From: Methylacidiphilum infernorum V4
GTDB taxonomy: Bacteria; Verrucomicrobiota; Verrucomicrobiia; Methylacidiphilales; Methylacidiphilaceae
Length of the DNA: 64,000 nt
NCBI RefSeq assembly: GCF_000019665.1
Contig: NC_010794.1
Location: 1 to 64,000 of the forward strand
Direction of reading: 5' to 3'
Part shown: positions 18,248 to 27,557 of the stretch, piece by piece
Layout of the letters: each line of letters opens with the position of its first letter
How positions within the stretch are numbered: the stretch's first letter is position 1
Notes under the pieces: generated by a model
What the model saw: the letters and a program-made list of their open reading frames with translations, nothing else
What the model was told of the DNA's origin: nothing
Database searches by the model: none
Translations under genes and position numbers: made by a program

Positions 18248-20968
18248 ATGAGATTTAGCTCTAAGCTCATCCTGGGAACTTATGGATTAAGGAATTTTCT
18301 CCCTCCCCAACGCGTTGCCCTTGTTGGCGCATCGGAAAAACCGGCAACCGTAGGAAGGGCAATAATGGAGAATTTGATTCGGTGGGGCGGGATTTTTTAT
18401 CCGGTAAACCCCTATCATGACGAAATTTTCGGCAGAAAATCTTATCCCAACATCGAGAGTTTGCCTGAACCCATTGATCTAGCCATTATTGCCACTCCTG
18501 CTCCAACGGTTCCAGAGATCATGGAAGGATGCGTCCGCGCCTCGGTTAAGGGGGCAATCATTATATCCGCAGGGTTCAAGGAAATTGGGAAATCCGGAAA
18601 GCTATTGGAAGAAAAAGTGATTGCCATAGCCAAGCGAGGTGGGGTAAGGGTAATTGGGCCAAATTGCGTAGGGGTTATTTTGCCCCATGCCCGTTTCAAC
18701 GGGACATTTTTAGCCGGCCTACCCAAATCGGGGCACATTGCCTTTTTAAGCCAAAGTGGTGCCTTGGGAGCCGCCGTTTTAGACTGGAGTTTTAGCCAAA
18801 ACATCGGCTTTAGCGCCTTCGTTTCTCTTGGATCCATGGCCGACGTGGATTGGGGAGATATCCTTTTTTTTCTGGCCGAGGATCCTCTAACCCGAGTCAT
18901 CCTTATTTACATGGAATCCATTGGCGATCCTTCTTCTTTTCTTTCTGCAGCAAGACAAGTCAATTTTCAAAAGCCCATTTTGGTTTTAAAAGCCGGTAGG
19001 TCAAAAGAAGGTTCCCGGGCGGCCTTATCGCATACAGGTTCATTGACAGGAAGCGACGAAGTCTTGGATGCGGCATTTTTGAGGACGGGGGTGCTGCGAG
19101 TGGCTTCCTTTTCCGAGTTTTTTTCCCTGGCTTCTTTCTTTAGTCAAAGACCGCTTCCCACAGGGCCTCGGCTTGTCATCTTAACCAATGCCGGAGGTGC
19201 GGGTGTGCTGGCAACGGATAGGCTTGTCATTTCTGGTGGTGAACTAGCCACTCTGACCGATGCCGCCCTTCAAAGGTTAAATGCATTCCTTCCCCTGGCC
19301 TGGAGCCATGGAAATCCGGTGGACATTCTCGGGGATGCTGATGCTCAGCGGTACCGTAAAGCGTTGGATATTTTATCGGAAGAAGAGCATGTAGATGGAA
19401 TTCTTGTTATCCTTACGAAGCAGGCGATGACCGATCCTGAAGAGGTAGCTAAGCAAGTTGTCCTTTTTGCCAGGGGTTATCATAAGCCGATTTTGAGTTG
19501 TTGGATGGGGGGAGAATCCGTTCATAAGGCAAGATTGTTCCTTGAACAAGAAGGAATACCCACCTTTGAGTTTCCAGAGGAAGCAGCCCAGGCTTTCTCT
19601 TATGGTTGGATGCACAGGAAAAGCCTTTCGGCCATATATGAAACTCCAATGCCGGTTGGGGCAACCGAGGAACTCATCAAGGCCAAGGAAAACACAGCAT
19701 TTGTCATTTCCCAGGCAAAAGAAAAAAATCTAACCCTTTTGACGGAGTATCAATCCAAGAAGATTCTTAATTGTTATGGTATTGAGGTTAATGAAACTTA
19801 TCTTGCTCAAAGCGCAGAAGAAGCTCTCTTGATAGCCGAAGAAATAGGCTATCCGGTGGTTGCCAAGTTAAATTCTTCCCGGGTCACCCACAAAAGCGAC
19901 ATTGGGGGAGTGATCCTTGGGATTTCAGACAGGGAATCCCTAAAAAGGGCATTTGAAAAGATTAGGGAGAATACCCTTAAACAGTCTACCGAAAACGCTT
20001 TTGAGGGGATAACGGTACAAAAAATGATATCTGAAAAAGGCCTTGAATTGATTTTAGGCGGGAGTGTAGATCCTCAATTTGGTCCGGTTCTTCTATTTGG
20101 ATCTGGAGGGGTATTTGTAGAAATTTATCAAGATAGAGCCCTTGCTCTTCCTCCTCTTACGACAGTTCTTTCTTCGATTCTCGTCGAAAGAACTAAAATA
20201 GCCAAGGCCTTTGATGGTTTTCGAGGAATACCTCCGGTAGAGAAAAAAAGGCTCAACGAAACCTTGGTTCGTTTTAGTGAACTTTTAGTTAACGAACCGA
20301 GGATAAAAGAAATCGATGTCAATCCTCTTTTTGTTTATGGGAATAGGGTTATGGCCTTGGATGCCAGGGTCATTCTCCATCCCTTTTCCATTGATGAAAG
20401 TTCTATACCTGCTGCTTCGATCAGGCCTTATCCCCTGGAATATATCTGGAAAGATGTTCTTTTAGATGGAACAAGGGTCTTGATTCGACCCATAAAACCC
20501 GAAGATGAGCCGCTGATGAGAGAATTCCATAAGGGGCTTTCCCAGGAATCCGTTTATTACCGCTATTTTCAAAATCTCTCCCTGGAAGAGCGGATCGATC
20601 ACTTGAGGCTTTCCCGGATCTGTTTTTCGGATTATAACATTGAAATCGTTCTTGTAGCCCAGGTTCTTTCCGAGGATCAGCCGGCTGAAATTATTGGGGT
20701 AGCTAGACTTGGAAAATATCATGGTTTTGATGGAGCTGAATTTGCTCTCATTATCCAAGACCGCTGGCAAAACAAGGGTCTTGGAACTCTTTTTGTCCGT
20801 AAACTTAAGGAGATCGGGAAAAAAGAAAAGTTGTCCTGGATTATAGAGAGGATGTTGCCTTTAAATGAATCGATGAAAAAGATCGCCAGTAAAGAAGGCT
20901 TTAATTTGTATTTTGAGGAATCTGCCCACGAATACATTGCAGAGCTAGACTTGAGAGAAGCATCTTGA
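18248..20968 (+). CDS. NDP-forming acyl-CoA synthetase fused to GNAT acetyltransferase
   Basis: A large protein of about 906 residues with four parts: an N-terminal CoA-binding domain (VALVGASEKPATVGRA, GPNCVGVILP), succinyl-CoA-ligase-like domains with SHTGSLTGSD, an ATP-grasp domain (GYPVVAKLNSSRVTHKSDIG), and a C-terminal GNAT domain (from about residue 745, with RLGKYHGFDGAEFALIIQD and WQNKGLGT). This is the layout of Pat/PatZ protein lysine acetyltransferases and of bacterial ADP-forming acetyl-CoA synthetase fusions. Whether it acetylates proteins, makes acetyl-CoA or both cannot be told. It follows ppsA, so central carbon control is plausible. ATG 18248 was preferred over a TTG 6 bases upstream. 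Confidence 0.88.
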   Translation: MRFSSKLILGTYGLRNFLPPQRVALVGASEKPATVGRAIMENLIRWGGIFYPVNPYHDEIFGRKSYPNIESLPEPIDLAIIATPAPTVPEIMEGCVRASVKGAIIISAGFKEIGKSGKLLEEKVIAIAKRGGVRVIGPNCVGVILPHARFNGTFLAGLPKSGHIAFLSQSGALGAAVLDWSFSQNIGFSAFVSLGSMADVDWGDILFFLAEDPLTRVILIYMESIGDPSSFLSAARQVNFQKPILVLKAGRSKEGSRAALSHTGSLTGSDEVLDAAFLRTGVLRVASFSEFFSLASFFSQRPLPTGPRLVILTNAGGAGVLATDRLVISGGELATLTDAALQRLNAFLPLAWSHGNPVDILGDADAQRYRKALDILSEEEHVDGILVILTKQAMTDPEEVAKQVVLFARGYHKPILSCWMGGESVHKARLFLEQEGIPTFEFPEEAAQAFSYGWMHRKSLSAIYETPMPVGATEELIKAKENTAFVISQAKEKNLTLLTEYQSKKILNCYGIEVNETYLAQSAEEALLIAEEIGYPVVAKLNSSRVTHKSDIGGVILGISDRESLKRAFEKIRENTLKQSTENAFEGITVQKMISEKGLELILGGSVDPQFGPVLLFGSGGVFVEIYQDRALALPPLTTVLSSILVERTKIAKAFDGFRGIPPVEKKRLNETLVRFSELLVNEPRIKEIDVNPLFVYGNRVMALDARVILHPFSIDESSIPAASIRPYPLEYIWKDVLLDGTRVLIRPIKPEDEPLMREFHKGLSQESVYYRYFQNLSLEERIDHLRLSRICFSDYNIEIVLVAQVLSEDQPAEIIGVARLGKYHGFDGAEFALIIQDRWQNKGLGTLFVRKLKEIGKKEKLSWIIERMLPLNESMKKIASKEGFNLYFEESAHEYIAELDLREAS

Positions 20969-20999
20969 CCGTTAAGGAACCCTGGATAAAAGAACCTCG

Positions 21000-21071
21000 T
21001 GCGCGGTACAGGGATTGAACCTGTGACCTCTCGCGTGTGAAGCGAGCGCTCTACCACTAAGCTAACCGCGC
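21000..21071 (-). tRNA. tRNA-Val (CAC)
   Basis: On the minus strand a 72-base cloverleaf runs from 21071 to 21000. Acceptor GCGCGGT pairs with ACCGCGC, followed by discriminator A. The D-arm has AGCTTAGTGGTAGAGC, the anticodon stem CTCGC/GCGAG closes a TTCACAC loop with anticodon CAC, and the T-arm reads GGTTCAATCC. CCA is not encoded. Confidence 0.95.
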
Positions 21072-21225
21072 TAGCTACACCCCCACCTTCTTTGCGAATT
21101 GTAGCAGATTAGCCTTTGTCTTTCAAAAGAATTGTCTTTTTTTCTCTTTTATTTAAAGAAAATTCTTTTTGATTTCTCTTTTGTTGGTGTTCAACATAGT
21201 AGAAAATAAAGGAACGAAAGAGAGT

Positions 21226-22098
21226 ATGTCCAAAAGAAGCCTTGGGAAAGGGCTAAGTGATTTAATTAACACCAAGTCCCTTTTTTCATCCTCGCCTAGC
21301 GAAGAACGAGGAGAAAAAATCAGCATGATTAAACTCAGCCATATCACTCCTAATCCTTATCAACCCAGGAAAGAGATTCATGAAGAAGATCTAGAGGACA
21401 TGGTTCAATCCATAAAGGAAAAAGGCATACTCCAACCTATCATTGTAAGGCAACTCAAAGAGGACCATTTCGAGCTCATCGCCGGAGAAAGAAGATGGAG
21501 ATCGGCAACTAAAGCGGGACTTGAAGTGATCCCTGCCATTGTTCGCAACGTTTCTGACAGCGATCTTCTCGAACTCGCCTTAATAGAAAATCTCCAGCGC
21601 AGCGATCTTAATCCTATAGAGGAAGCAAGGGGCTATGCCCTCATGATCGAAAAATTTGGATTTACCCAGGAACTTGTAGCCCTCCGGCTTGGGAAAAACA
21701 GGGCGACGGTAGCCAACTCCTTAAGGCTGTTGAGTCTTTCAGAGCGTGTTCAAGAGCTGATCGAAAAGGGAAATTTGAGCCAAGGCCATGGAAAAGTTTT
21801 GGTCGGTATTTCCGATCGAAAGAAACAGGAAAAAGTAGCTTTAAAAATTATTCAAGAAGGTTGGTCAGTCAGAAAAACCGAAGAATTTGTAAGTGGTTTT
21901 GCCTCTTCAAGAAGGAAGCAGGATCAAGGCAAGCAAAAGGAGCCCGATTGCTTGAAGAATATCGAAACTGAACTCTGCTCGAAACTTGGATCCAAGGTAA
22001 AAATAAAGGGCAATAAAAATTCAGGGAAAATCGAAATTGCCTTCAATTCGTTCCAGGATCTTCAGCGTGTTCTTTCCTTCCTGGGAATATCTTTTTAA
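21226..22098 (+). CDS. parB: Chromosome partitioning protein ParB
   Basis: ParB is the CTP-dependent clamp that binds parS sites and spreads on origin-proximal DNA for chromosome segregation. ATG 21226 gives 290 residues beginning MSKRSLGKGLSDLI, the normal ParB start, and a GGAACGAAAGAG purine stretch precedes it. Visible are the N-terminal nuclease-like/CTP fold with LIAGERRWRSATKAG, ENLQRSDLNPIEEARGY, and the HTH region (LGKNRATVANSLRLL). A longer frame exists upstream but lacks conservation. parA is not adjacent and I did not spot a consensus parS in the window. The 3' end overlaps the convergent CAP gene by 56 bases. Confidence 0.94.
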   Translation: MSKRSLGKGLSDLINTKSLFSSSPSEERGEKISMIKLSHITPNPYQPRKEIHEEDLEDMVQSIKEKGILQPIIVRQLKEDHFELIAGERRWRSATKAGLEVIPAIVRNVSDSDLLELALIENLQRSDLNPIEEARGYALMIEKFGFTQELVALRLGKNRATVANSLRLLSLSERVQELIEKGNLSQGHGKVLVGISDRKKQEKVALKIIQEGWSVRKTEEFVSGFASSRRKQDQGKQKEPDCLKNIETELCSKLGSKVKIKGNKNSGKIEIAFNSFQDLQRVLSFLGISF

Positions 22099-22663
22099 AA
22101 AAGAAAGGGAGCTGGTGGAGAGGCGCATGGCTACTCCTTATCGATGCCCCGTTGAAAACGACATAGCCGCTCCTTCCGTTTTGTGCAGCACCTATTCCCG
22201 CTATTTGAATAGCTGCCTCCAGGAGATTTTTCCTATGACCAGGGCTTTTTTCCCAGGCTAAGACTGTTTCTTGTGGATCGATCCCTTCTGTCGAATAATG
22301 GAGGTTTTCATTTATCACAGCCCATCCTTCGTCTTGCGTTATTTCTTTTAAAGAGCTTAGAGAGCGGTGGACAAGTTTTTTTTCCAAGGCAATATGTTCT
22401 GCCCACTGTTGGCTGATCTGATCCAGCCTGGGGTTAGCAACAAGGGGAGGGAGGTTGTTATCCTCACGAAATTGGTTAATCAAGGCAAGGGTTAGCTGTC
22501 TGAATTTTGCCAAAGAAAAGGAAGAAACATGGCCGCTGTCGGCAATCGCTATTTCAGAAAGATCGAAGGAAAAAACGAGATGAAAGATAAAAAAATACAA
22601 AAATATTCTATAGCTTGATGACGAGTTTGGTATTTTCTTATGTTTCATGGAAAAGAAAAGCAT
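22043..22663 (-). CDS. Secreted CAP/SCP-domain protein
   Basis: A 206-residue exported protein. Residues 1-42 contain a basic start and a hydrophobic stretch (FLYFFIFHLVFSF) typical of a signal peptide; Met6 is an alternative start. The rest is a CAP domain of the YkwD type: LINQFREDNNLPPLVANPRL, QWAEHIAL, VINENLHY, AWEKSPGHRKNLL and GIGAA. Two His and two Glu residues in these blocks are the usual cavity residues of the family. Bacterial members are extracytoplasmic and of poorly known function. The last 56 bases overlap the end of parB on the other strand. Confidence 0.86.
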   Translation of the reverse strand: MLFFSMKHKKIPNSSSSYRIFLYFFIFHLVFSFDLSEIAIADSGHVSSFSLAKFRQLTLALINQFREDNNLPPLVANPRLDQISQQWAEHIALEKKLVHRSLSSLKEITQDEGWAVINENLHYSTEGIDPQETVLAWEKSPGHRKNLLEAAIQIAGIGAAQNGRSGYVVFNGASIRSSHAPLHQLPFFFKKIFPGRKEHAEDPGTN

Positions 22664-22731
22664 CTTGATAGAAAATCAAAATCATGACAAGACCGGAAGT
22701 GGCAGGAAAAGGAGAAAAAACCCGGTAAAAT

Positions 22732-24519
22732 ATGGGAAGAAAAATCCACATCTTAACTGAAGAGGTTGTCAATCAGATCGCCGCGGGTGAAGTGGTTGAA
22801 AGACCCGCTTCCATCTTAAAAGAGCTCTTGGAAAATGCCATAGATGCTGGGGCAACCCAGATCGATGTTGAAACCCGTTCTGGAGGCATATCATGGATTA
22901 AAGTTAAAGACGACGGCTGCGGTATGAGTAAAGAGGATGCATTGCTTTGTTTAGAAAGGCATGCCACCAGCAAACTCTTTAGCATGGATGACTTTTCTAG
23001 GCTTTCGACCTATGGATTTCGAGGAGAAGCCATCCCAGCCATCGCCTCGGTTACAAAGCTAATCTTAGCCACGCAAGAAAGAGATTGTCCGGAAGGGGTG
23101 ATCATTGAAGTCCACGGAGGAACCATAATTCGCGTGGAGGAAACAGCGGGACTCGTGGGAACATCGGTTTCAACCAGTTCTCTTTTTTATAACTTACCTC
23201 CCCGGCTCAAGTTTTTAAAATCTCCCAGAACCGAGCTTTTACACCTCCAAAGGCAACTTATTTTTGCCGCACTCTCCCATCCTGAGATAGGTTTTAGATA
23301 CAACCATAGTCCGGGCGGTAAGGGAGGGTGGGAAAAAGGAGAGGACCTTCGGCAAAGAATCATTTCCGTGTTGGGCGAGGAATGGGAAAAAGAACTTTGC
23401 TGGATTGAAAGAGAAGATGAAGGATTCAGGATTTATGGGGCGGTGAGTAAGCCCGGGGTAGGAAGGCCTTCTAAAGAGGACATGTTCTTTTTTGTTAACA
23501 AAAGACCCGTAGAATCAAAAAGTTTTTACCTGGGTGTCATCGATGCCTATAGAAATTCTCTCATGAAAGGGCTCTACCCTCTTTGTGTTCTTTTTGTAGA
23601 AGTCCATCCCGGGGAAATCGATGTTAATGTGCATCCGACGAAAAAAGAGGTCCGTTTTAAAAGGGAATATGCCTTTAGAGATTTCGTACACAAGGCTATT
23701 TTAGGAGAGCTTTCCTCCTATAAGCCCTTCTCGAGTGCTCTGATGGAAGAAAAAGGGTATGACCGGATGCTGCCGGATAGTTCAAAGGCCGTAGCCCAGA
23801 AATCCTCTTGTATTTCAGTCGAAGCTCAAATGGAAGAACTCTTTGATAAGCAACCTGTTTTCCATGCTAAGGCTCTCGAGGACAACGAACAAAAAGAAAA
23901 GATCAATCCCTATAAAATTGTCGGTCTTTTCTCTTCTCTTTACATCGCTATTGAAACGGCTGAAGGGATTATGCTCATTGACCAGCATGCGGCACATGAG
24001 AGAGTGTTGTTCGAAAAATTGCTTTTGCAGTTTGAATCCATGCAAAAACATTCGCAAAAGCTCATTACACCGCTACTAATCAGCCTGTCTTCCACTGAAT
24101 CGGCCATTCTTTCCCATTCTCTTCCCTTTTTTGAACAACTGGGTTTTGAAGTTCGTCCTTTCGGTCTTTCCTCTTTTCTTTTAGAATCCATACCCAGCGG
24201 AGTCAAAAGAATGGACTACGAGCAGTTTTTTCGAGAAGTCCTTGCGGAGCTAGTTGAAACAGATCGGCAAAAAAAGACCGCTCGTTTTTACTGGCAAAGG
24301 GATATCGCCTTGGCCGTTTGTCGTCAAGCTATAAAATCCGGAGATCCATTGACAAAAGAAGAACAGGAAGAACTGGTTAAAAATCTTTTTGCCTGCAAAT
24401 TGCCCAACACCTGTCCCCATGGAAGACCTACCTGGATAAGGATAAGTTTCCAGGAAATTGAAAAACGCTTTGGAAGATCCGGCCCCTTGGGTTGCACGAT
24501 GAAGGGGAAACTATTCTAG
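22732..24519 (+). CDS. mutL: DNA mismatch repair protein MutL
   Basis: MutL couples mismatch recognition by MutS to strand removal. The 595-residue protein has the GHKL ATPase motifs (ELLENAIDAGATQI, DDGCGM, TYGFRGEAIPAI) and the transducer domain with NVHPTKKEV. The C-terminal domain holds DQHAAHERVLFE, the DQHA(x)2E(x)4E metal-binding motif of nicking MutL proteins, and CPHGRPTW. It should therefore be a MutL with its own endonuclease activity, as in bacteria lacking MutH. mutS is not in the window. It is convergent with ychF, 7 bases apart. Confidence 0.96.
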   Translation: MGRKIHILTEEVVNQIAAGEVVERPASILKELLENAIDAGATQIDVETRSGGISWIKVKDDGCGMSKEDALLCLERHATSKLFSMDDFSRLSTYGFRGEAIPAIASVTKLILATQERDCPEGVIIEVHGGTIIRVEETAGLVGTSVSTSSLFYNLPPRLKFLKSPRTELLHLQRQLIFAALSHPEIGFRYNHSPGGKGGWEKGEDLRQRIISVLGEEWEKELCWIEREDEGFRIYGAVSKPGVGRPSKEDMFFFVNKRPVESKSFYLGVIDAYRNSLMKGLYPLCVLFVEVHPGEIDVNVHPTKKEVRFKREYAFRDFVHKAILGELSSYKPFSSALMEEKGYDRMLPDSSKAVAQKSSCISVEAQMEELFDKQPVFHAKALEDNEQKEKINPYKIVGLFSSLYIAIETAEGIMLIDQHAAHERVLFEKLLLQFESMQKHSQKLITPLLISLSSTESAILSHSLPFFEQLGFEVRPFGLSSFLLESIPSGVKRMDYEQFFREVLAELVETDRQKKTARFYWQRDIALAVCRQAIKSGDPLTKEEQEELVKNLFACKLPNTCPHGRPTWIRISFQEIEKRFGRSGPLGCTMKGKLF

Positions 24520-24526
24520 GAATGAA

Positions 24527-25633
24527 TCAAACATTAAAACGAAACTCGATAATTTCACCATCGCTCACGATGTAGTCTTTGCCTTCTATCCTGATCTTCC
24601 CCGCCTCCCTAGCCTTTCCGAAGGAGCCATATTGGATAAAGTCTTCGTAATACAGGCATTCGGCAGCAATGAATCCCCTTTCAAAATCAGAATGAATGAC
24701 TCCGGCGGCCTTTGAGGCCGTGTCACCCGCCCGTATTGTCCATGCACGAGTCTCCTTGGGTCCAGTAGTAAAAAAGCTTCTTAGTCCAAGGAGCTTAAAT
24801 ACGCTCTGCACAAGCTTATCACAACCGGAATCCGCAAGGCCAAGAGAACGCAAGTATTCCTTTCTTTCTTCAGGATCAAGAACATTGAGATCGGCTTCGA
24901 GTTGAGCAGAAAGGATAACATATTCATAGAAAGGATGTTGTTTCACATAGGCGATGAGCTTCTCAACCCAAGGGTTTTTCTCTCCTAGAAGAAGTTCGGT
25001 TTCATGCACATTGCAGACAAGCAGGATGGGTTTGAGCGTCAACAAGGAAAGGCTTTTTATTTGTCTCAACTCTTCAGCCTTTAAACCTAGAGAAAAAATA
25101 GGGGTACCTTTCCCCAAAAAATGGAGTAATTTTTCCAGCAGTGAAGGGTCGCATCCGGCTTTTCCTTTGAGCAAGTTCCCTTTTCTGGCTTTTCCAAGAT
25201 GTTTTTCTACGGTTGCATAATCGGCCAATGAAAGCTCCGTGAGGAGAATATCCAGGTCTGATACGGGGTCTACCCTTCCGGAAACATGATGGACTTCATC
25301 TCCTCCAAAACAGCGAAGCATTAAAAGGATTGCATCGACTTCCCGAATGTGGCTTAGAAATTGATTGCCTAAACCTTCTCCTTGGCTGGCTCCTTTTACA
25401 AGGCCTGCAATATCAACAAGCTCAAAGGCGGCTGGAATTGTTTTTGCTGACTTGGATAGTCGAGATAGTTCTTCAAGTCTTTTATCGCTGACAGTAACGA
25501 TCCCCACGTTAGGATCGATCGTGCAAAAAGGGTAATTGGCCACTTCAGCCTTTTTGCTTTTAGTAAGGGCATTAAAGAGTGTGCTTTTACCTACGTTGGG
25601 TAGCCCTACAAGACCGGCTTGTAACATGCTCAT
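24527..25633 (-). CDS. ychF: Redox-responsive P-loop ATPase YchF
   Basis: YchF/Ola1 is a universally conserved P-loop NTPase of the Obg family that binds ribosomes and prefers ATP to GTP. The 368 residues show the P-loop GLPNVGKSTLFNAL, DIAGLVKGAS (G3), an altered G4 where NKxD is NVHE, in keeping with ATP preference, a coiled-coil region, and a C-terminal TGS domain ending GEIIEFRFNV. Length matches the family. The neighbouring NusG-like gene is divergent, with about 117 bases between. Confidence 0.96.
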   Translation of the reverse strand: MSMLQAGLVGLPNVGKSTLFNALTKSKKAEVANYPFCTIDPNVGIVTVSDKRLEELSRLSKSAKTIPAAFELVDIAGLVKGASQGEGLGNQFLSHIREVDAILLMLRCFGGDEVHHVSGRVDPVSDLDILLTELSLADYATVEKHLGKARKGNLLKGKAGCDPSLLEKLLHFLGKGTPIFSLGLKAEELRQIKSLSLLTLKPILLVCNVHETELLLGEKNPWVEKLIAYVKQHPFYEYVILSAQLEADLNVLDPEERKEYLRSLGLADSGCDKLVQSVFKLLGLRSFFTTGPKETRAWTIRAGDTASKAAGVIHSDFERGFIAAECLYYEDFIQYGSFGKAREAGKIRIEGKDYIVSDGEIIEFRFNV

Positions 25634-25750
25634 AGATTTGTTATTAATGAATGAAATCTTTTGAAGTTGAAAAGCTCAATGGGACTTTTTGAATTCTTTT
25701 ATCGAATAAAATGAACTCATTTCCTATTATAATTTAACTTAAAAAAAGTC

Positions 25751-26308
25751 ATGGAGAAGAGATGGTCTGAGCAATCCTTTTGGTATTGTCTTTCCATTCA
25801 GCCTAAAAAAGAAAAGCTTGCAGTGGAAAATTTAAAAAAAGAAAATATAGAAGTCTTTTTTCCCCAGTTTCAATACCAAAAAATCAGGAGCAGAAAAACT
25901 TCCTTGGTTTTGGAGCCTCTTTTTCCTGGCTATCTTTTTGCCAAATTCAACCTCTACTCTAAACTTACCTTTGTTCGTTCCACAAAAGGGGTGAGAAAAG
26001 TGGTTCATTTTGGTTCCAGCTATCCCGTCATCCCGGATAGTTTTATAGAAGAGTTGAGGATACAATTTGGGGAAGAGGGGATTAAAACAATTCGAGAAAG
26101 GATTGACGTCGGTTCAACGATCAATATTGCTGAAGGGCCTTTTCAAGGTTATTCATGCATTGTGCTCGGTTTTATTCCGGCAAAAGAGCGAGTTAGAGTA
26201 CTTCTCGAATGGTTAGGAAGAGCCGTCCAAATCGAGGTTAACCTCAAGGAAATAGCGGCAAATGGTTTAACCCTGTTTAAGAAGGACATGGAAATGACGG
26301 ACCGCTGA
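25751..26308 (+). CDS. NusG/RfaH-type transcription antitermination factor
   Basis: A 185-residue protein with an N-terminal NGN domain (FWYCLSIQPKKEKLAVENL, FFPQFQYQKIR, LFPGYLFAKF) and a C-terminal KOW motif (VGSTINIAEGPFQGYSCIV). Paralogous NusG proteins of the RfaH, LoaP or UpxY kind load onto RNA polymerase at particular operons, often for polysaccharides. It is not next to secE or ribosomal protein genes, where the housekeeping nusG usually lies, and it is followed by two sugar-modifying genes and lptD on the same strand. A dedicated role in that unit is inference. Confidence 0.82.
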   Translation: MEKRWSEQSFWYCLSIQPKKEKLAVENLKKENIEVFFPQFQYQKIRSRKTSLVLEPLFPGYLFAKFNLYSKLTFVRSTKGVRKVVHFGSSYPVIPDSFIEELRIQFGEEGIKTIRERIDVGSTINIAEGPFQGYSCIVLGFIPAKERVRVLLEWLGRAVQIEVNLKEIAANGLTLFKKDMEMTDR

Positions 26309-26362
26309 ATCGTTTCTCTTTAGAATCTCATGATCCTTTTCTCTCTATCCTGGGAAAGTGTA

Positions 26363-26600
26363 CTATCCATGGGAAAGGGGTAGAGCTGTTGAAAAACTGC
26401 TTGCGCCTTTATGCTCTTCTGTGCATACTTGGCCAATATAGGCCTTGGGGGTCAGGGGATAGCTTGTGGAAAGGGAGGCCCGGGCCCAGGGTCTTAAGAC
26501 CATGGCTGCCACATCGTCGCCGGCCAAACAGGAAGTGAGCTTTTTTCCTGCCCGAGTAGCAATGAATAAGCCTGGAAGAACGGAACAGGGAATGTTATAA
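26363..26600. repeat. Degenerate GC-richer fragment, diverged copy A of a repeat
   Basis: The roughly 295 bases between the NusG-like gene and the next gene contain no convincing gene. About 26440-26590 resembles 49960-50120: both carry an AGCAATGAATAAG-type core with related flanks (GCTTGTGGAAAGGGAGGC here, GCCTGTGGAGAGGAAGGC there), in the same order and orientation. The stretch is locally GC-rich (GCCCGGGCCC near 26480). I interpret it as a remnant of an old mobile or duplicated sequence; its origin is unknown. The copy ends immediately before the next start codon. Confidence 0.45.
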
Positions 26601-26603
26601 AAA

Positions 26604-27494
26604 ATGATCGTATTGTTCGGATCAACGGGATATGTCGGAGGTTTCTTTAAAAAACTTCTCCAATCAAAAAACAGGGATTTCATTGCCCCTTCCCACAAGG
26701 AAATAGACCTGCTTAATGAAAAACAGCTAAGCGATTTTTTTGATCGGATAGCCGTTGAATTTGTCATTAATGCCGCCGGTTATACAGGAAAACCCAACGT
26801 AGATGCTTGTGAAGAAAATAAAGTCGATTGCCTTTTAGGAAATGTCATCATTCCTGGGATCCTTGCGAAAGTTTGTGCAAAAAAAGGCATCGTGTTTGGT
26901 CACGTGTCATCGGGTTGTTTATACCAAGGGGACAAGGGGATGAACCCGGATGGTTCAAGGATTGGATTTCAGGAGGATGATCCTCCCAATTTTTCCTTCA
27001 GGACCTCAAGATGTAGTTTCTACAGCGGCTGTAAGGCGCTCGGCGAAGAACTCTTAGCGGACAGCCGCTGTTATATATGGAGACTGCGCATGCCTTTCCA
27101 CTGGCAAGATCACCCTAAAAACTATATCTCGAAGCTCCTCTATTATCAACGGCTCATTGACATGCGCAACTCCCTGTCAGAAGTCGAGGAATTTGCAAGA
27201 GCCGCTTTCGAGTGTTGGGAAAAAAAGCTGCCTTTTGGTATTTATCACATCACCAACACGGGGTCGGTCACGACAAGGCAGATCGTGGAAAAAATACTCC
27301 GTTCTCCTCTTGGAACCAAGCTTAAAGAAAAGGGGAAGAAGTTTCTTTTTTTTGAAAACGAAAAAGAATTTTTAAAACAGGTTAAAGCCCCAAGATCAAA
27401 CTGTGTTCTCGACAACTCGAAGATCTTGAACATGGGCATTTTTATCCGGCATGTCGAAGAAGCCTTGGAAGAAGATCTCGGCAAGTGGCAATAA
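26604..27494 (+). CDS. NAD(P)-dependent sugar-nucleotide reductase/epimerase, UER1-like
   Basis: A 296-residue short-chain dehydrogenase-fold protein with N-terminal cofactor motif GSTGYVGGFF, NAAGYTGKPNVDACEENK, SSGCLYQGD, IGFQEDDPPNF and the catalytic YSGCK. These blocks resemble the plant-type bifunctional 4-keto-rhamnose 3,5-epimerase/4-reductase (UER1/NRS-ER) more than RmlD, especially the IGFxEDDxPNF element. The likely role is the last step of a deoxysugar nucleotide such as dTDP- or UDP-rhamnose; the substrate is not certain. It sits between the NusG-like gene and a sugar aminotransferase gene, supporting a polysaccharide role. Confidence 0.78.
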   Translation: MIVLFGSTGYVGGFFKKLLQSKNRDFIAPSHKEIDLLNEKQLSDFFDRIAVEFVINAAGYTGKPNVDACEENKVDCLLGNVIIPGILAKVCAKKGIVFGHVSSGCLYQGDKGMNPDGSRIGFQEDDPPNFSFRTSRCSFYSGCKALGEELLADSRCYIWRLRMPFHWQDHPKNYISKLLYYQRLIDMRNSLSEVEEFARAAFECWEKKLPFGIYHITNTGSVTTRQIVEKILRSPLGTKLKEKGKKFLFFENEKEFLKQVKAPRSNCVLDNSKILNMGIFIRHVEEALEEDLGKWQ

Positions 27495-27557
27495 GATCAA
27501 AAGACGTCCAAAAAAGCCAAGTTTGCTTTTGTTTGATTTGCCTGTTGGAGGATACAA

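Noticed and set aside
21000-22100. parS site next to parB
   Set aside because: No sequence close to TGTTTCACGTGAAACA was recognised here or by eye elsewhere in the window.
26363-26767. A 134-codon minus-strand frame across the repeat copy A region
   Set aside because: It runs antisense into the start of the UER1-like gene, shows no domain, and its counterpart in copy B does not keep the same frame.
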